Shown here in pieces: positions 21,979 through 32,676 of a stretch of 64,000 nt of DNA. Both the position numbers and the translations under genes were made by a program. The notes under the pieces were generated by a model, which was not told where the DNA came from, did no database searches, and saw only the letters and a list, made by a program, of their open reading frames with translations. Each line of letters starts with the position of its first letter. Position 1 is the stretch's first letter. The stretch covers positions 2,418,001 through 2,482,000 of the forward strand of contig NZ_CP076643.1 in NCBI RefSeq assembly GCF_019226825.1, in the 5' to 3' direction. Origin of the DNA: Vibrio ostreae. Lineage in GTDB: Bacteria; Pseudomonadota; Gammaproteobacteria; Enterobacterales; Vibrionaceae.

Positions 21979-23169
21979 TTAGTATCTCCCTTGACGTGTG
22001 CTGGTTGAACGAGATTGGTCTTCACTTGGCGTTTCAGTACGCTGTGATTCCAGTTCGATCTTGTCGTAAGCCGACGAAGATTTGGTCTGACGTTTGGTCT
22101 GCTCACCTTCCTGACCTGCCAGCTTATCAATTGGCAGGTACAGCAGGTTGCCGCTTGAGTCTGAATCCACCAGCACTTTAGATGTATTACTGTACACTTC
22201 CTGCATCGCATCCAGGTAGAGACGATCACGGGTAACTTGTGGCGCCGCCTGGTATTCCGGTAACAGTTTCTCGAACTGCGCTACCTGACCCAGAGCTTCG
22301 TTGACGATGCGCTCATTGTAACCTTGTGCTTCTTTCTTCAGACGCTCAGCACGACCGGTTGCTTTAGGCAAAATTTCGTTTTTGTACGCTTCTGCTTCAC
22401 GGATGAAACGCTCTTCATCTTCTCGCGCGGCAATCGCGTCATCAAACGCGTCTTTTACCTGCTCCGGCGGACGGGCAGACTGGAAGTTGACATCGACCAG
22501 AATCAGGCCCATGTCGTAGTTATCAATGATTTGATTCAGTGTTTCCTGAGTGTACTGACGAATCTGTTGACGACCACTGGTCAGGATGCTGTCCATCAGC
22601 GAGTCACCGATTACCGCACGCAGTGCAGAGTCGGTGGCCTGACGCAGGCTGTCATCCGCATTAGTCACCTTGTACAGGTACTTGTACGGGTCAGCGATAC
22701 GGTACTGCACGTCCATCGAAACCGTCACCACGTTTTCATCTTTGGTCAGCATGAGACCTGATGCACGCAGTGAACGGATCGCCTGCACGTTAACCGGAGT
22801 CACTTCATCGATAAAACGCGGACGCCAGTTCAGGCCCGGATCAACGATACGATCGTATTTACCCAGACGTAACACCACGCCACGCTCAGCTTCACCAATT
22901 GTGTAGAAGCCAGCAAAGAACCAGATAGCGATCGCTATAACAGCAATGACACCAAAGCCAATTGCGCTACCACCAGAGAAAGACGGTCCTTTCCCTCCGC
23001 CTCGCTTACCAAACTTGCCCCCCAGTTTCTGACTCAGCTTGTTAAAGACTTCGTCTAAATCTGGCGGACCTTGTTCACGGCCACCTTTACCGCCGCGATT
23101 ATTGTTACCCCAAGGGTCATTATCGCGGCCGTTGTTGCCGTTGTTATTACCGGGCTCATTCCACGCCAT
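21979..23169 (-). CDS. hflK: FtsH protease modulator HflK
   Basis: SPFH partner of HflC. The 396-residue protein has a Gly/Asn-rich cytoplasmic N-terminus (MAWNEPGNNNGNNGRDNDPW), one membrane segment (about residues 70-95, IGFGVIAVIAIAIWFFAGFY), a band-7 domain (GEAERGVVLRLGKYDRIVDP) and a coiled-coil region. The C-terminal tail is polar and low-complexity (TPSEDQSRSTSTRQGRY). It lies between hflX and hflC. Confidence 0.97.
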   Translation of the reverse strand: MAWNEPGNNNGNNGRDNDPWGNNNRGGKGGREQGPPDLDEVFNKLSQKLGGKFGKRGGGKGPSFSGGSAIGFGVIAVIAIAIWFFAGFYTIGEAERGVVLRLGKYDRIVDPGLNWRPRFIDEVTPVNVQAIRSLRASGLMLTKDENVVTVSMDVQYRIADPYKYLYKVTNADDSLRQATDSALRAVIGDSLMDSILTSGRQQIRQYTQETLNQIIDNYDMGLILVDVNFQSARPPEQVKDAFDDAIAAREDEERFIREAEAYKNEILPKATGRAERLKKEAQGYNERIVNEALGQVAQFEKLLPEYQAAPQVTRDRLYLDAMQEVYSNTSKVLVDSDSSGNLLYLPIDKLAGQEGEQTKRQTKSSSAYDKIELESQRTETPSEDQSRSTSTRQGRY

Positions 23170-23214
23170 TAGAAAGCTCCATCATTTGATATGACGTTAT
23201 ACTTTAGCAGTCCT

Positions 23215-24504
23215 TTAAGTAACTATAAAGTCACGTAAAACTGCCTCTTCTCTTTTCTCTAGTCTAGACCAATCCACCTGCTGCATACGAACTGTGATCA
23301 GTAAATTGCCTTCCTGATCATACTCTTCGTCCTGTATACACTTCATTTGGAAGAATGTACTACGGATTCTGCCCTGATGTTGCGGCGGAATGCACAGGCG
23401 GTGCTCGACTATCTGACTGGCCAAACGCTCGGTCAGTGCTGCAAATAGCAGATCCAGCCCCTGACCTTCCATAGCCGAGAGCCATACCGTTCTCGGTACG
23501 CCTTCGTCATCTCTCTCTATACGAGGTTGCTGTCCATCCAGATTATCTATTTTGTTCATCACCAGCAGAGTCGGGATTTCATTCGCCTCAATCTCTGTCA
23601 GTACAATATCAACAGCTTGGATATTCTCACGAAAACGGTCATCACTGGCATCGACAACATGTAACAAAATGTCAGCTTCCTGAGTTTCTTGTAACGTTGC
23701 TTTAAATGCCGCCACTAAATCGTGGGGTAAGTGACGAATAAAACCTACCGTGTCAGCCAGAATCGCCGGTCCGACATCCGCCAGGTCAATTTTACGCAGG
23801 GTAGGATCCAGCGTCGCAAATAACTGGTCTGCGGCGTAGACATCTGCCGCGGTAATGCGGTTAAACAGTGTCGATTTGCCTGCGTTTGTATAGCCGACCA
23901 GAGAAACAGTCGGAATTTCTGCCCGGTTACGAGCCCGTCGACCTTGTTCACGCTGTTTAGCCACTCGGTCTAAACGGCGCAGAATCGCTTTGATACGTTC
24001 ACGCAATAAACGACGGTCGGTTTCCAGCTGAGTTTCCCCCGGCCCACGTAAACCGATACCCCCTTTCTGCCGCTCCAGGTGCGTCCAACCACGAATCAGG
24101 CGCGTTGAGATATGACGCAGCTGCGCCAGTTCAACTTGTAGTTTACCTTCATGGGTACGGGCACGCTGTGCAAAGATATCCAGGATCAGACCGGTACGGT
24201 CAATCACCCGACACTGGCAGAGATGTTCGAGGTTACGTTCTTGGGCAGGAGAAAGGGCATGGTTGAAAATCACCACATCCGCGCCGGTCATCTGAACGGC
24301 TTGTGCGATTTCCTGGGCTTTGCCCTCACCGACATAATATTTAGGGTGAGGAGATTGTCGGCTGCCGGTCACAACCTGCAGCGTCGATACTCCAGCAGAA
24401 GAGACCAGCATCTGGCATTCGCTGAGATCTTCCCACTCACCCTCTTGCGTGAAGTTGATATGAACAAGTACGGCTCGCTCACCGGCTTCATAACGGTCAA
24501 ACAA
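23215..24504 (-). CDS. hflX: GTPase HflX
   Basis: Ribosome-associated GTPase that splits stalled or heat-damaged ribosomes. The 429-residue protein has the HflX N-terminal domain (to about 190, including KGGIGLRGPGETQLETDRRL), then the G domain with VGYTNAGKSTLFNRI (G1), DTVGFIRHLPHDLVAAFKAT (G3 and switch II) and LLVMNKIDNLD (G4). It is downstream of hfq, the standard arrangement. Confidence 0.97.
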   Translation of the reverse strand: MFDRYEAGERAVLVHINFTQEGEWEDLSECQMLVSSAGVSTLQVVTGSRQSPHPKYYVGEGKAQEIAQAVQMTGADVVIFNHALSPAQERNLEHLCQCRVIDRTGLILDIFAQRARTHEGKLQVELAQLRHISTRLIRGWTHLERQKGGIGLRGPGETQLETDRRLLRERIKAILRRLDRVAKQREQGRRARNRAEIPTVSLVGYTNAGKSTLFNRITAADVYAADQLFATLDPTLRKIDLADVGPAILADTVGFIRHLPHDLVAAFKATLQETQEADILLHVVDASDDRFRENIQAVDIVLTEIEANEIPTLLVMNKIDNLDGQQPRIERDDEGVPRTVWLSAMEGQGLDLLFAALTERLASQIVEHRLCIPPQHQGRIRSTFFQMKCIQDEEYDQEGNLLITVRMQQVDWSRLEKREEAVLRDFIVT

Positions 24505-24546
24505 GCTACCAACTCCTTAATCGATAGTAATATACACGCAGAAGAA

Positions 24547-24849
<303 letters not shown>

Positions 24850-25007
24850 CTAGCGGTGCACGGACTTCTGTGCGGCCTTCGCATCTGAGCTAAACGAATA
24901 AAATCACCCCGTTGTTACCTATGATTGGGGCAGATGCGCCAAAAACAAGTAACGGATCCTTTACAGGGTACATCTACGCAAAAGCGATCACATTATACAC
25001 AGCTAAT

Positions 25008-25940
25008 TCAATCAGATGCTATGGCATTTGAGAGAGTTTCCAATGCTTGTTCAACGTTTTCGCTATCTAACCAAGTTAAATCATTCCAGCTGCGTAACCA
25101 GGTGATCTGACGCTTGGCCAATTGACGAGTGGCGCAGATTCCGCGAAAAATCGCTTCATCCAGAGTACCGTTCCCGTCTAAGTAATCCCACATCTGTCGA
25201 TAACCGACACAACGAATGGATGGCAGATCCGGGTGAAGATCATCACGCTGATACAGCGCTCTGACTTCTTGTTCAAACCCGGCTTCGACCATCTTTTCAA
25301 ATCGGAGTTCAATTCGACGATGGAGTTCAGCCCTTTCCTTGGGAGCTATAGCGAACTGCTTAACCCGGAAAGGCAATGCCTCACCTTTAGTTTGAGTCAG
25401 TTCAGTAAGAGTTTTACCTGAAATCCGGTAAACTTCCAATGCCCGAGACAATCTTTGTGGATCATTTGGATGAATTCGCTGCGCAGAAACGGGATCAATG
25501 TCTTGCAACTGCTGATGCAGATGAGCCCAGCCAAACTGTTTGGCCTCGTCATCGATCTGCTGACGAATATCAGGATTCGCCGCCGGCAGAGGCGATAAAC
25601 CTTCCAGCAGCGCTTTGTAATACAGCATAGTACCGCCCACCAGTAGCGGGATTTTGCCCTGATCGGCAATCGCCTGCATTTCACGCAGGGCATCGCGACG
25701 AAAATCAGCTGCTGAGTAAGCCTCGCTCGGATCGAGAATATCGATCAGACGATGCGGCGCCAGTGCCAGTTCAGACGGCTCCGGCTTGGCGGTGCCGATA
25801 TCCATGCCTTTATAAATCAAAGCGGAATCGACACTGATGATCTCGACCGGGAATTTCTGGCGCAGGCGAATCGCCAGATCGGTTTTACCGGAGGCGGTCG
25901 GCCCCATTAAAAACAGGGCTAAAGGTAATTGTTCACTCAT
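25008..25940 (-). CDS. miaA: tRNA dimethylallyltransferase MiaA
   Basis: Adds a dimethylallyl group to A37 of tRNAs reading UNN codons. From ATG 25940 it has 310 residues. The P-loop is [18 protein letters not shown], followed by [38 protein letters not shown] and [16 protein letters not shown]. The start codon overlaps the mutL stop (ATGA), which indicates translational coupling. The frame is open further upstream to 26021 within mutL, but homologues begin at MSEQ. Confidence 0.97.
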   Translation of the reverse strand: MSEQLPLALFLMGPTASGKTDLAIRLRQKFPVEIISVDSALIYKGMDIGTAKPEPSELALAPHRLIDILDPSEAYSAADFRRDALREMQAIADQGKIPLLVGGTMLYYKALLEGLSPLPAANPDIRQQIDDEAKQFGWAHLHQQLQDIDPVSAQRIHPNDPQRLSRALEVYRISGKTLTELTQTKGEALPFRVKQFAIAPKERAELHRRIELRFEKMVEAGFEQEVRALYQRDDLHPDLPSIRCVGYRQMWDYLDGNGTLDEAIFRGICATRQLAKRQITWLRSWNDLTWLDSENVEQALETLSNAIASD

Positions 25941-28012
25941 GACTTCAATGCTGCAATGGTCGCGGAAAAATCCACAGGCCGGACAAACTGCCTGTCGTGT
26001 AAGGGAAGGGTTCCCTGCCACAACTGCTCAATCTCTGCTATCAATTGGATGGCCTGCGACAAAGTGTAGTCCGCTTTGCGGTCTGCCACATAATCAGCCA
26101 GCCAATCCGCCAGAGCGCCGAGGGTTAACTCATCCGCTGCCTGCTCGTAAATTTGGGTGACGTAAGATAACAGATCTGGCAGTAAGTTTTGCAGATTTTG
26201 CTGCCTTAATGGTTGCGGCACCCCCATCACCATCAAAGAAGTGCCATTGCGCGCTTTGAGCTCAATACCAAACCGGCTGAGCAAAGGCTGATAATGCGGC
26301 AGCGCGGCAGCTTCCTGCGGGGAAATTTTCAGTGCCAGCGGTACCAACAGCGGCTGACTCTTGAGTGACTCTTGCTGCGGTTCAAGCTGACCACGGCTGC
26401 GCAGCCAGGCCGCTTTGGCCAGTGACAACAATACACACCCCTGCAAAGACGTCATCAGCAGATACTCGCCTTCCACCACGGCAACCGCTTTACCGAGCTG
26501 TTCGAGGCTGAGCGGCAACTCCTCTGGATGGGGAACCTGTGTCTGGTGCTGAGCTGGTTGCTCGCCCTCTGATGTGGCGGATGGTAAGTCCGGGGTTTGC
26601 ATTAAACGCTGGTAGGCTCTGACCTCTGCCGCACTGGGAGACGGTTTGGGACCGCGCTCGGATGCCGACCGGCCCGATGAAGACGCGGCCTCACGCCACT
26701 CAGAACGCGGCGCCGACTCACGCACCTGACTGCGCTCGCCGCCTGATGAAGAGCGGTCGGAGGCGTAGTCAGAACGCCCCGGATAGGACGGGGTATTTTC
26801 CACCGCACGATAAACATGCTGAGGCACCGGCGATGAGCCGGCTTCAGCCACCGCTGGTTGCGCCAGCCGGTTGTCCTCTTCTGCCGTCTGTTCTGACATC
26901 ATGGCCTGCTCTGACATCACGGCCTGGTCACTTGGCTGCACTGGCGGGGATGGCTGAGACGACGAATGGGGCTGATGGAATGCCGCTTCACTGTGGGCCG
27001 GAGCATCAATATGCTGGCTTTGTGCTAACGCGCTGCTCAGCGCCTGATAAATAAAATCATGCACCAGTCGGGCCTGATGGAAACGCACCTCATGCTTGGC
27101 GGGGTGGACATTAACATCCACTTGATGCGGATCGATTTCGATAAACAGGACATAAGTTGCGAACTGGTCGGGACGCAGGCTGGTTTCATAACTCTGGCGG
27201 ATGGCATGATTGATGAGTTTGTCGCGCATCATGCGTCCGTTGACATAGCAGTACTGCAAGTCACTTTGGCTACGGGCGCCCTCTGGGGTGGTTATCCAGC
27301 CATGCAGTCTGAGCCCCTGATGTTCGAGCTCAATTTTCAGCATATGACGCACAAAAGAGGCACCGCAAACCGCAGCAATACGCTTTTCCAGCTGAATTTC
27401 CGTTTTGGCAGCCCGGTACTGGCGAATCATTTTACCGTTATGGCGCAGATTAAAGGTGACATCAAAACGGCTCAGAGCAATACGCTTGAGCAACTCGTCG
27501 ATATGGGTAAATTCGGTCTTTTCGGTGCGCAGGAATTTGCGCCGCGCCGGAGTATTGAAAAACAGATCCAGCACTTCCACACTGGTTCCGATCGGATGTG
27601 CTGCCGGTTGCAGCTTCACTTCCATATCGCGGCCTTCACTGTAGGCGGACCAGGCTTCTTCCTGTGTCGCCGGGCGAGAAGTCATAGTCAGACGTGACAC
27701 CGAACTGATACTGGCCAACGCTTCACCACGAAAGCCGAGGCTGATGATGGCTTCGAGATCATCCAGAGTATGGATTTTAGAGGTCGCGTGACGACTCAAT
27801 GCCAGCCCTAATTCATCTTTATCTATCCCGCAGCCGTTATCCCGGATACGGATCAGCTTGGCACCGCCTTTTTCGATATCGATATCGATGCGGGTAGCTC
27901 CGGAATCAAGGCTGTTCTCAACCAGTTCTTTGACCACAGAAGCCGGTCTTTCCACCACTTCCCCGGCGGCAATCTGGTTTGCCAGACGTGCCGGCAAAAT
28001 ACGAATCGTCAT
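25937..28012 (-). CDS. mutL: DNA mismatch repair protein MutL
   Basis: Mismatch-repair matchmaker linking MutS to MutH. The 691-residue protein has the N-terminal GHKL ATPase domain with [34 protein letters not shown] and [12 protein letters not shown] long low-complexity Ser/Gln/Pro linker (about 335-490) and a C-terminal dimerisation domain follow. I do not see the DQHAxxExxxxE endonuclease motif, as expected in organisms that use MutH. It is longer than E. coli MutL (615) because of the linker. Confidence 0.97.
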   Translation of the reverse strand: MTIRILPARLANQIAAGEVVERPASVVKELVENSLDSGATRIDIDIEKGGAKLIRIRDNGCGIDKDELGLALSRHATSKIHTLDDLEAIISLGFRGEALASISSVSRLTMTSRPATQEEAWSAYSEGRDMEVKLQPAAHPIGTSVEVLDLFFNTPARRKFLRTEKTEFTHIDELLKRIALSRFDVTFNLRHNGKMIRQYRAAKTEIQLEKRIAAVCGASFVRHMLKIELEHQGLRLHGWITTPEGARSQSDLQYCYVNGRMMRDKLINHAIRQSYETSLRPDQFATYVLFIEIDPHQVDVNVHPAKHEVRFHQARLVHDFIYQALSSALAQSQHIDAPAHSEAAFHQPHSSSQPSPPVQPSDQAVMSEQAMMSEQTAEEDNRLAQPAVAEAGSSPVPQHVYRAVENTPSYPGRSDYASDRSSSGGERSQVRESAPRSEWREAASSSGRSASERGPKPSPSAAEVRAYQRLMQTPDLPSATSEGEQPAQHQTQVPHPEELPLSLEQLGKAVAVVEGEYLLMTSLQGCVLLSLAKAAWLRSRGQLEPQQESLKSQPLLVPLALKISPQEAAALPHYQPLLSRFGIELKARNGTSLMVMGVPQPLRQQNLQNLLPDLLSYVTQIYEQAADELTLGALADWLADYVADRKADYTLSQAIQLIAEIEQLWQGTLPLHDRQFVRPVDFSATIAALKS

Positions 28013-28024
28013 ACACGCCCCGTG

Positions 28025-29742
28025 TTATTTATTGGGAATAATCAGCACCTGTCCCACCGCCAGCTGATCAGAACGCAGCTTGTTGGCATCGCGAATACTC
28101 TGAACGCTGACACTGTATTGTGAGGCAATTTTACCGAGGAATTCACCACGCGCCACCTTATGTTTACGCAATGGCTTATCTTTCAGACTGACGGTAATTT
28201 TCAGCTTCTGTCCCAGGCGCAGAGTATCGGACTTCAGGTTATTCTCACGCTTAATCGCCTCAACCGATACTTTATAGGTCGCGGCAAGCTTACCGAGGTA
28301 ATCACCGGATTTCACCTCATGGGTAATCGTCTCGGTCTCAACCGGATTATTCAGCACCGGAACCTGGACCGGAGAACGCTGCCCTCCCGGAATAGTCAGT
28401 ACCTGCCCCACCGCAATACTGCTGCTTTTCAGCTTGTTGACCTGCATCAGGGTATCCACGCTGGTACCGTACTTACTGGCAATCACCGACAACGATTCGC
28501 CGCGCGCCACTTTATGCTGCTGCTTTTTACCCCGGTTGGCAAACAGTGTTCCTTCCGGCGGATTATCCTCAAAATACTGCACCACCGCTTTGGTCATTGC
28601 CCGGGCCAGCTTGTCCTGATGGCTGCGCTGGAAGAGTAGCTTCTCCTCCGTGGGGTTAGAGATAAAACCGGTCTCTACCAACACCGAAGGAATATCCGGT
28701 GATTTCAACACTGCCAGGCTAGCGTTGACCGGGTCTTTTTATGTAAGTGTGCCACTTTACCCATTTCCCGCAAAATGTTGGAGGCGACTTTGTAGCCCTC
28801 TTTCTGCGAATGGCTGAACTGCAGATCAAGCAAGGTCTGACTGACGTTGCGGTCGGCATTGTTCTTAGACAATACTTCACCGGCACCACCCAGTAATTCT
28901 GATTGCTGCTCGTGATTTTCAACCCAACGGGCAATCTCGGTATTGGCACGACGGGTGTTAAGCACAAACACCGATGCGCCACGCGGCTGCGGCGAACGGA
29001 ACGCGTCTGCGTGTACCGACACCAATAAGTGCGCTTTGTTCTTACGGGCGATTTCTGAACGTTTGTTGAGATTGACGAAATAGTCGCCACGACGAGTCAG
29101 TACCGCCTTCATACCCGGAACCGCATTGATCTGTGCGGCCAGCTTCTTGGCCACAATCAGCGTGATGTCCTTTTCATAGCGACGGGACGGACCAATTGAG
29201 CCCGGATCTTCGCCACCATGTCCGGCGTCGATAGCCACCACAATATCTTCGGTACCATACAGCTGAGAGGCATCTCGGCTGACTTTATTCTCACTGCTGC
29301 CAGCAGATGACGCGGTCGATGACGTATCGCCATGGGGCAGATCGATGACCAAACGATGACCGTACTGCCCTCCCGGTGTCGGAGCCAGTTTGAACAATTG
29401 CGGCGCGGTGCTTTTTTTCAATTCCAGCACCAGACGGTAGGTCGATTTATCAGGAGGAGAGCTGGCGCGGATTTTGGTAAGAATTGCGCTATCGCTGACC
29501 GATACCGGCAATTTAGTGTCTGATGAGGTTTGCTGCAGGTCAACCACCAAGCGATCAGGACCACTTAAGGTGAAGTAACTGAAGGTGACCTCAGACTTAA
29601 CGTCAATCACGACACGAGTTTCATCGGGTGAGGGCCAGACCCGCACCCCTTCGAGAACATTGGCATTCGCAAGCGCAGAAACAAATGCCAGCGCCATGAC
29701 AATCAGGGCGCTGCAAAAACGGGAAGGTTTAACAATCAACAT
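28025..29742 (-). pseudogene. amiB: N-acetylmuramoyl-L-alanine amidase AmiB, frameshifted
   Basis: Periplasmic zinc amidase that cleaves septal peptidoglycan. Read through, it has a signal peptide (to about residue 27), an AMIN domain (about 30-130), an Amidase_3 domain (VAIDAGHGGEDPGSIG, LLVSVHADAF) and three C-terminal LysM repeats. The frame breaks at 28736-28740, a run of five T (A5 in the coding strand) where six are needed to keep KKDPVNASLAVLKSPD in frame. Upstream reading stops after KKTRSTLAWQC. The remainder (28025-28711), holding the catalytic glutamate in VETGFISNP and all LysM repeats, is in another frame. It could be a sequencing error, a real inactivation or a slippage site. 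Confidence 0.9.
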
Positions 29743-30200
29743 AACTCCAACTGACTCAGTAAAGTTCGCCCATAGTCATTATTGGCCGTCAACACCGCCT
29801 GACGTTGCTGCCCATCGTAACGCATTTCAATATCCAGGTCGGATGTTGGCAGCATGCCGTAGCCCTTCTCAGGCCATTCCACCAGACAAATAGCATCATC
29901 GGTAAAGTAGTCGCGGATGCCCATGAATTCTAACTCTTCCGGATCCGCCAGACGGTAAAGATCAAAATGATAAACCTTCCAATCGGCTAACTGATACGGT
30001 TCCACCAAGGTGTAAGTCGGGCTTTTCACATTACCCGGATGACCGAGAGCGCGAATGAAACCGCGGCTGAACGTGGTTTTACCGGCGCCTAGATCACCGT
30101 GCAGATAGAGGGTGGTTTGTTGCGAGCACAGATTTGCCAGCGCCGTGCCGAGTTTTACCGTCTCTTGCTCATCTTTAAGAGTGAAAGTCTTGGTGCTCAT
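29736..30200 (-). CDS. tsaE: tRNA threonylcarbamoyladenosine biosynthesis ATPase TsaE
   Basis: P-loop ATPase that works with TsaB and TsaD to make t6A37 in ANN-decoding tRNAs. From ATG 30200 it has 154 residues: [20 protein letters not shown] (Walker A), [34 protein letters not shown] and CLVEWPEKG. Its stop overlaps the amiB start by seven bases. In E. coli the gene between queG and tsaE is nnr; here queG and tsaE are directly divergent and nnr is absent from this spot. Confidence 0.95.
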   Translation of the reverse strand: MSTKTFTLKDEQETVKLGTALANLCSQQTTLYLHGDLGAGKTTFSRGFIRALGHPGNVKSPTYTLVEPYQLADWKVYHFDLYRLADPEELEFMGIRDYFTDDAICLVEWPEKGYGMLPTSDLDIEMRYDGQQRQAVLTANNDYGRTLLSQLELC

Positions 30201-30406
30201 GAATAATATCTCTAATACGTCGAACATCGACTATATAAAAATCAAAAGAAACAGAATAGTAAACTGGGTTGGATTTAAGAGACAAGCTCTGTTCTGTAAG
30301 CATACCGAAAATTCTTCAAAGGATAAGAGGCAAAAGCGCCGGATCCGGCTGGATCCACAGACTGAGATCCGCTAAGATCCCGCCCCCTTGCAGCGAGCAT
30401 TAGACT

Positions 30407-31519
30407 ATGGATTACCATCAACTTGCCGATCAAATCAAACTGTGGGCCAAACAACTCGGTTTTGACAAGGTTGGGATCTGCGATGTCGATCTAAGTGAAC
30501 ACGAAGCGGAGCTGCAGCGCTGGCTGGATGCCGGCTACCATGGTGATATGGACTGGATGGCAAGACATGGCATGCTAAGAGCCCGGCCAGACGAGCTGCT
30601 GCCAGGCACGATTCGGGTTATCAGCGCACGAATGAACTATCTGCCACCACAAGCCCAGTTTGCCAGTAACCTTGATGATCCGAGCCAGGCCTATATCAGC
30701 CGCTATGCGCTGGGGCGTGACTATCACAAGCTGGTACGCAACCAGTTAAAAAAGCTGGGTGAAAAAATTGAGCAGGCCGTGGGACAGTTAGGTTATCGCC
30801 CGTTTGTGGACTCGGCGCCTATTCTGGAGCGCCCGCTGGCGCAAAAAGCCGGACTGGGCTGGAGCGGCAAGCACTCACTGATACTGGATAAAGACGCAGG
30901 TTCATGGTTCTTTCTCGGTGAGTTGCTGGTTGATATCCCGTTGCCGGTTGATACACCAGCCAGTAATGAGTGCGGAAAATGCCAGGCCTGCATGACATCC
31001 TGCCCGACCGGTGCGATTACAGAAGAAGGGGTCGTTGATGCCAGACGCTGCATTTCGTATCTGACAATTGAGTTTGCCGGTGTGATACCGCTCGAGTTTC
31101 GCCAAGCGATGGGTAACCGAATTTATGGCTGTGATGATTGTCAGTTGGTGTGTCCGTGGAACCGCTTTTCCGATGTGACCGAACAGACCGATTTTCATCG
31201 ACGGGATATTTTTAACGACCCGGATCTGGTCACGCTATTTGAATGGGATGAAGAAACCTTCCTACGCAATATGCAAGGCTCGGCAATTAGACGTATCGGC
31301 CATGAGCAATGGCAGCGTAATTTAATTGTTGCCATGGGGAATGCCCCTTACTCTGGCAGAATCATTGCCACGCTGGAGAGTCACCAAGGCCGCTCAGAAT
31401 TGCTGGATACACATATTGAGTGGGCGCTGGCGCAACAGTACCAACAGTTACCACAGACGAATAACAAGCATCAACGCTTAATACGGATAATCCAAAAAGG
31501 GCTGCCAAGGGATGCATGA
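30407..31519 (+). CDS. queG: Epoxyqueuosine reductase QueG
   Basis: Cobalamin- and iron-sulfur-dependent enzyme making queuosine from epoxyqueuosine at wobble position 34 of GUN tRNAs. The 370-residue protein has the N-terminal cobalamin-binding part (GYHGDMDWMARHG, RYALGRDYHKLVR, DSAPILERPLAQKAGLGWSG) and two [4Fe-4S] clusters (CGKCQACMTSCPTGAI and CDDCQLVCPWN). It ends with a HEAT-like segment (EQWQRNLIVAMGNAPYSGRI). It is divergent from tsaE. A long gene-free region follows. Confidence 0.96.
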   Translation: MDYHQLADQIKLWAKQLGFDKVGICDVDLSEHEAELQRWLDAGYHGDMDWMARHGMLRARPDELLPGTIRVISARMNYLPPQAQFASNLDDPSQAYISRYALGRDYHKLVRNQLKKLGEKIEQAVGQLGYRPFVDSAPILERPLAQKAGLGWSGKHSLILDKDAGSWFFLGELLVDIPLPVDTPASNECGKCQACMTSCPTGAITEEGVVDARRCISYLTIEFAGVIPLEFRQAMGNRIYGCDDCQLVCPWNRFSDVTEQTDFHRRDIFNDPDLVTLFEWDEETFLRNMQGSAIRRIGHEQWQRNLIVAMGNAPYSGRIIATLESHQGRSELLDTHIEWALAQQYQQLPQTNNKHQRLIRIIQKGLPRDA

Positions 31520-31580
31520 GTAGTATCTGGTGACACAACCGCTACGCACATACTTTGATATGGTTCTCAAATATACGTAA

Positions 31581-31863
31581 TGTGGAAAAAATTTTAACTC
31601 CACATCATTTTCTAAATTTCAGAAAAGTTAGTCACACCAGCAGGAAATGATTAGGATCAACGAAAATACAGTTAATGATCGTTTTTTATCCAGAAGAAAA
31701 CCGAGAAAAATCAAAAGATATTCATTTAAATCAACAAGTTACATATAAACCTGTTGTCGGACATAACTGGGGACACGAGAAAAGATCCTGCCGCAAGTGT
31801 CCATTCCAGCTACTGAAAAACACTTTATACACCAAGTTATCCACAATTCTATTCTGTGGATAA
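31581..31863. other. Candidate datA-like DnaA-box cluster
   Basis: The AT-rich region 31520-32110 has no credible gene. Three exact matches to TTWTNCACA are visible: TTTTCCACA (31581-31589, minus), TTATCCACA (31837-31845, plus) and TTATCCACA (31855-31863, minus). The last two form a 9-bp inverted pair nine bases apart. Two one-mismatch boxes are at 31686-31694 (TTATCCAGA) and 31825-31833 (TTATACACC). A consensus IHF site sits between the groups. In E. coli the datA locus lies in the same place, between queG and the glyVXY tRNA-Gly genes. Function by synteny and motif is inferred, not shown. Confidence 0.6.
31729..31741 (+). promoter_or_regulatory. Consensus IHF-binding site
   Basis: AATCAACAAGTTA matches WATCAANNNNTTR at every defined position and is flanked by A/T-rich DNA. 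It lies between near-consensus and consensus DnaA boxes, as in E. coli datA. Confidence 0.6.
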
Positions 31864-32024
31864 GTCTGTTAATGAACGGTACAAAATCCGTGTACTCCTG
31901 ACAAAAGAGCAACGAAAACTTGCTGGATAATGTTTTTTTGAGGTAAAAAAACCACCCTGCCAGACAGCAGCGTGTTCTTTTTAAATGGGGGTTTATGCTT
32001 CACAGCATTAGAGAAAGAGCGTTG

Positions 32025-32078
32025 GCGACTAAGCCAGATTTGCTGTTTTCAAAGCAAAAAAATCTGCGAACCAGTCGC
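32025..32078. repeat. 54-bp nested inverted repeat downstream of the tRNA array
   Basis: Outer arms GCGACT / AGTCGC enclose inner arms CAGATTTGC / GC..AAATCTG. It lies just past the last tRNA-like copy in the direction of tRNA transcription, so it may be the array's 3' boundary structure. No classic U-tract follows it on the minus strand. Confidence 0.55.
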
Positions 32079-32112
32079 AGTATTCTTTAACTTCTATTCA
32101 CTTTGTTGAATT

Positions 32113-32202
32113 TGGTTGCTTTGCCGGGCTGTATTTGAACCTAGCGGCGCATCCGTCGATGACCTGAGGGTTATGATTATCACAACGAGCAGACTATCTT
32201 GA
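32113..32202 (-). pseudogene. Decayed tRNA-fMet-like copy A
   Basis: The minus strand keeps a fMet-like 3' end (GCAACCA), a T-loop TTCAAAT and the CATAACC anticodon-side segment, but no 5' acceptor strand can pair with it. About 65% of its length matches copies B and C. Confidence 0.65.
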
Positions 32203-32205
32203 ATT

Positions 32206-32290
32206 TGGTTGCGGGGCCGGGTTTGTACCGGGCGGCGCATCCGTCGACGGCCTGAGGGTTATGATTATCACAACGAGCAGACTATCTTGA
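32206..32290 (-). pseudogene. Decayed tRNA-fMet-like copy B
   Basis: It retains CCCCGCAACCA at the 3' end and the CATAAC anticodon segment. The T-loop is TACAAAC instead of TTCAAAT and the 5' acceptor half is missing. A 10-bp palindrome CCGTCGACGG and a hairpin GTTGTGAT/ATCATAAC are present. It matches copy C (32927-33011), 721 bases away. Confidence 0.65.
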
Positions 32291-32293
32291 ATT

Positions 32294-32370
<77 letters not shown>

Positions 32371-32430
32371 TCCGTATTGTGTTCACCGTTGAGCACGATG
32401 AGGGCTTTTACTTTCTGTTAAGAAAGAATT

Positions 32431-32506
32431 TGGAGCGACACACGAGGTTCGAACTCGTGACCTCAACCTTGGCAAGGTTGCGCTCTACCAACTGAGCTAG
32501 TGTCGC
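32431..32506 (-). tRNA. tRNA-Gly(GCC)
   Basis: 76 nt with encoded CCA, anticodon loop TTGCCAA, intact D-loop AGTTGGTA and T-loop TTCGAAC. A hairpin with CTTTC/GAAAG arms lies immediately 3' in the transcript. Confidence 0.97.
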
Positions 32507-32540
32507 ATAACAATTCGTTATTAAACCAATTGTCTGAATT

Positions 32541-32617
<77 letters not shown>

Positions 32618-32676
32618 TCCGTATTGTGTCACCGTTAAGCACGATGAAGGCTTTTACTTTCTGTTAAGAAAGAATT

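Noticed and set aside
25937..26021. Longer miaA start inside mutL
   Set aside because: The extra 27 residues have no family similarity, and the ATGA overlap at 25937-25940 is a normal coupled start.
31675..31863. 62-codon open frame in the queG-tRNA gap
   Set aside because: No ribosome site, biased low-complexity sequence, and it runs through the DnaA boxes and IHF site. It resembles random open sequence in AT-rich DNA.
31520..31945. Replication origin at the DnaA boxes
   Set aside because: There are no AT-rich 13-mer repeats or neighbouring mioC/gidA/dnaA genes. The synteny with datA is a better explanation.
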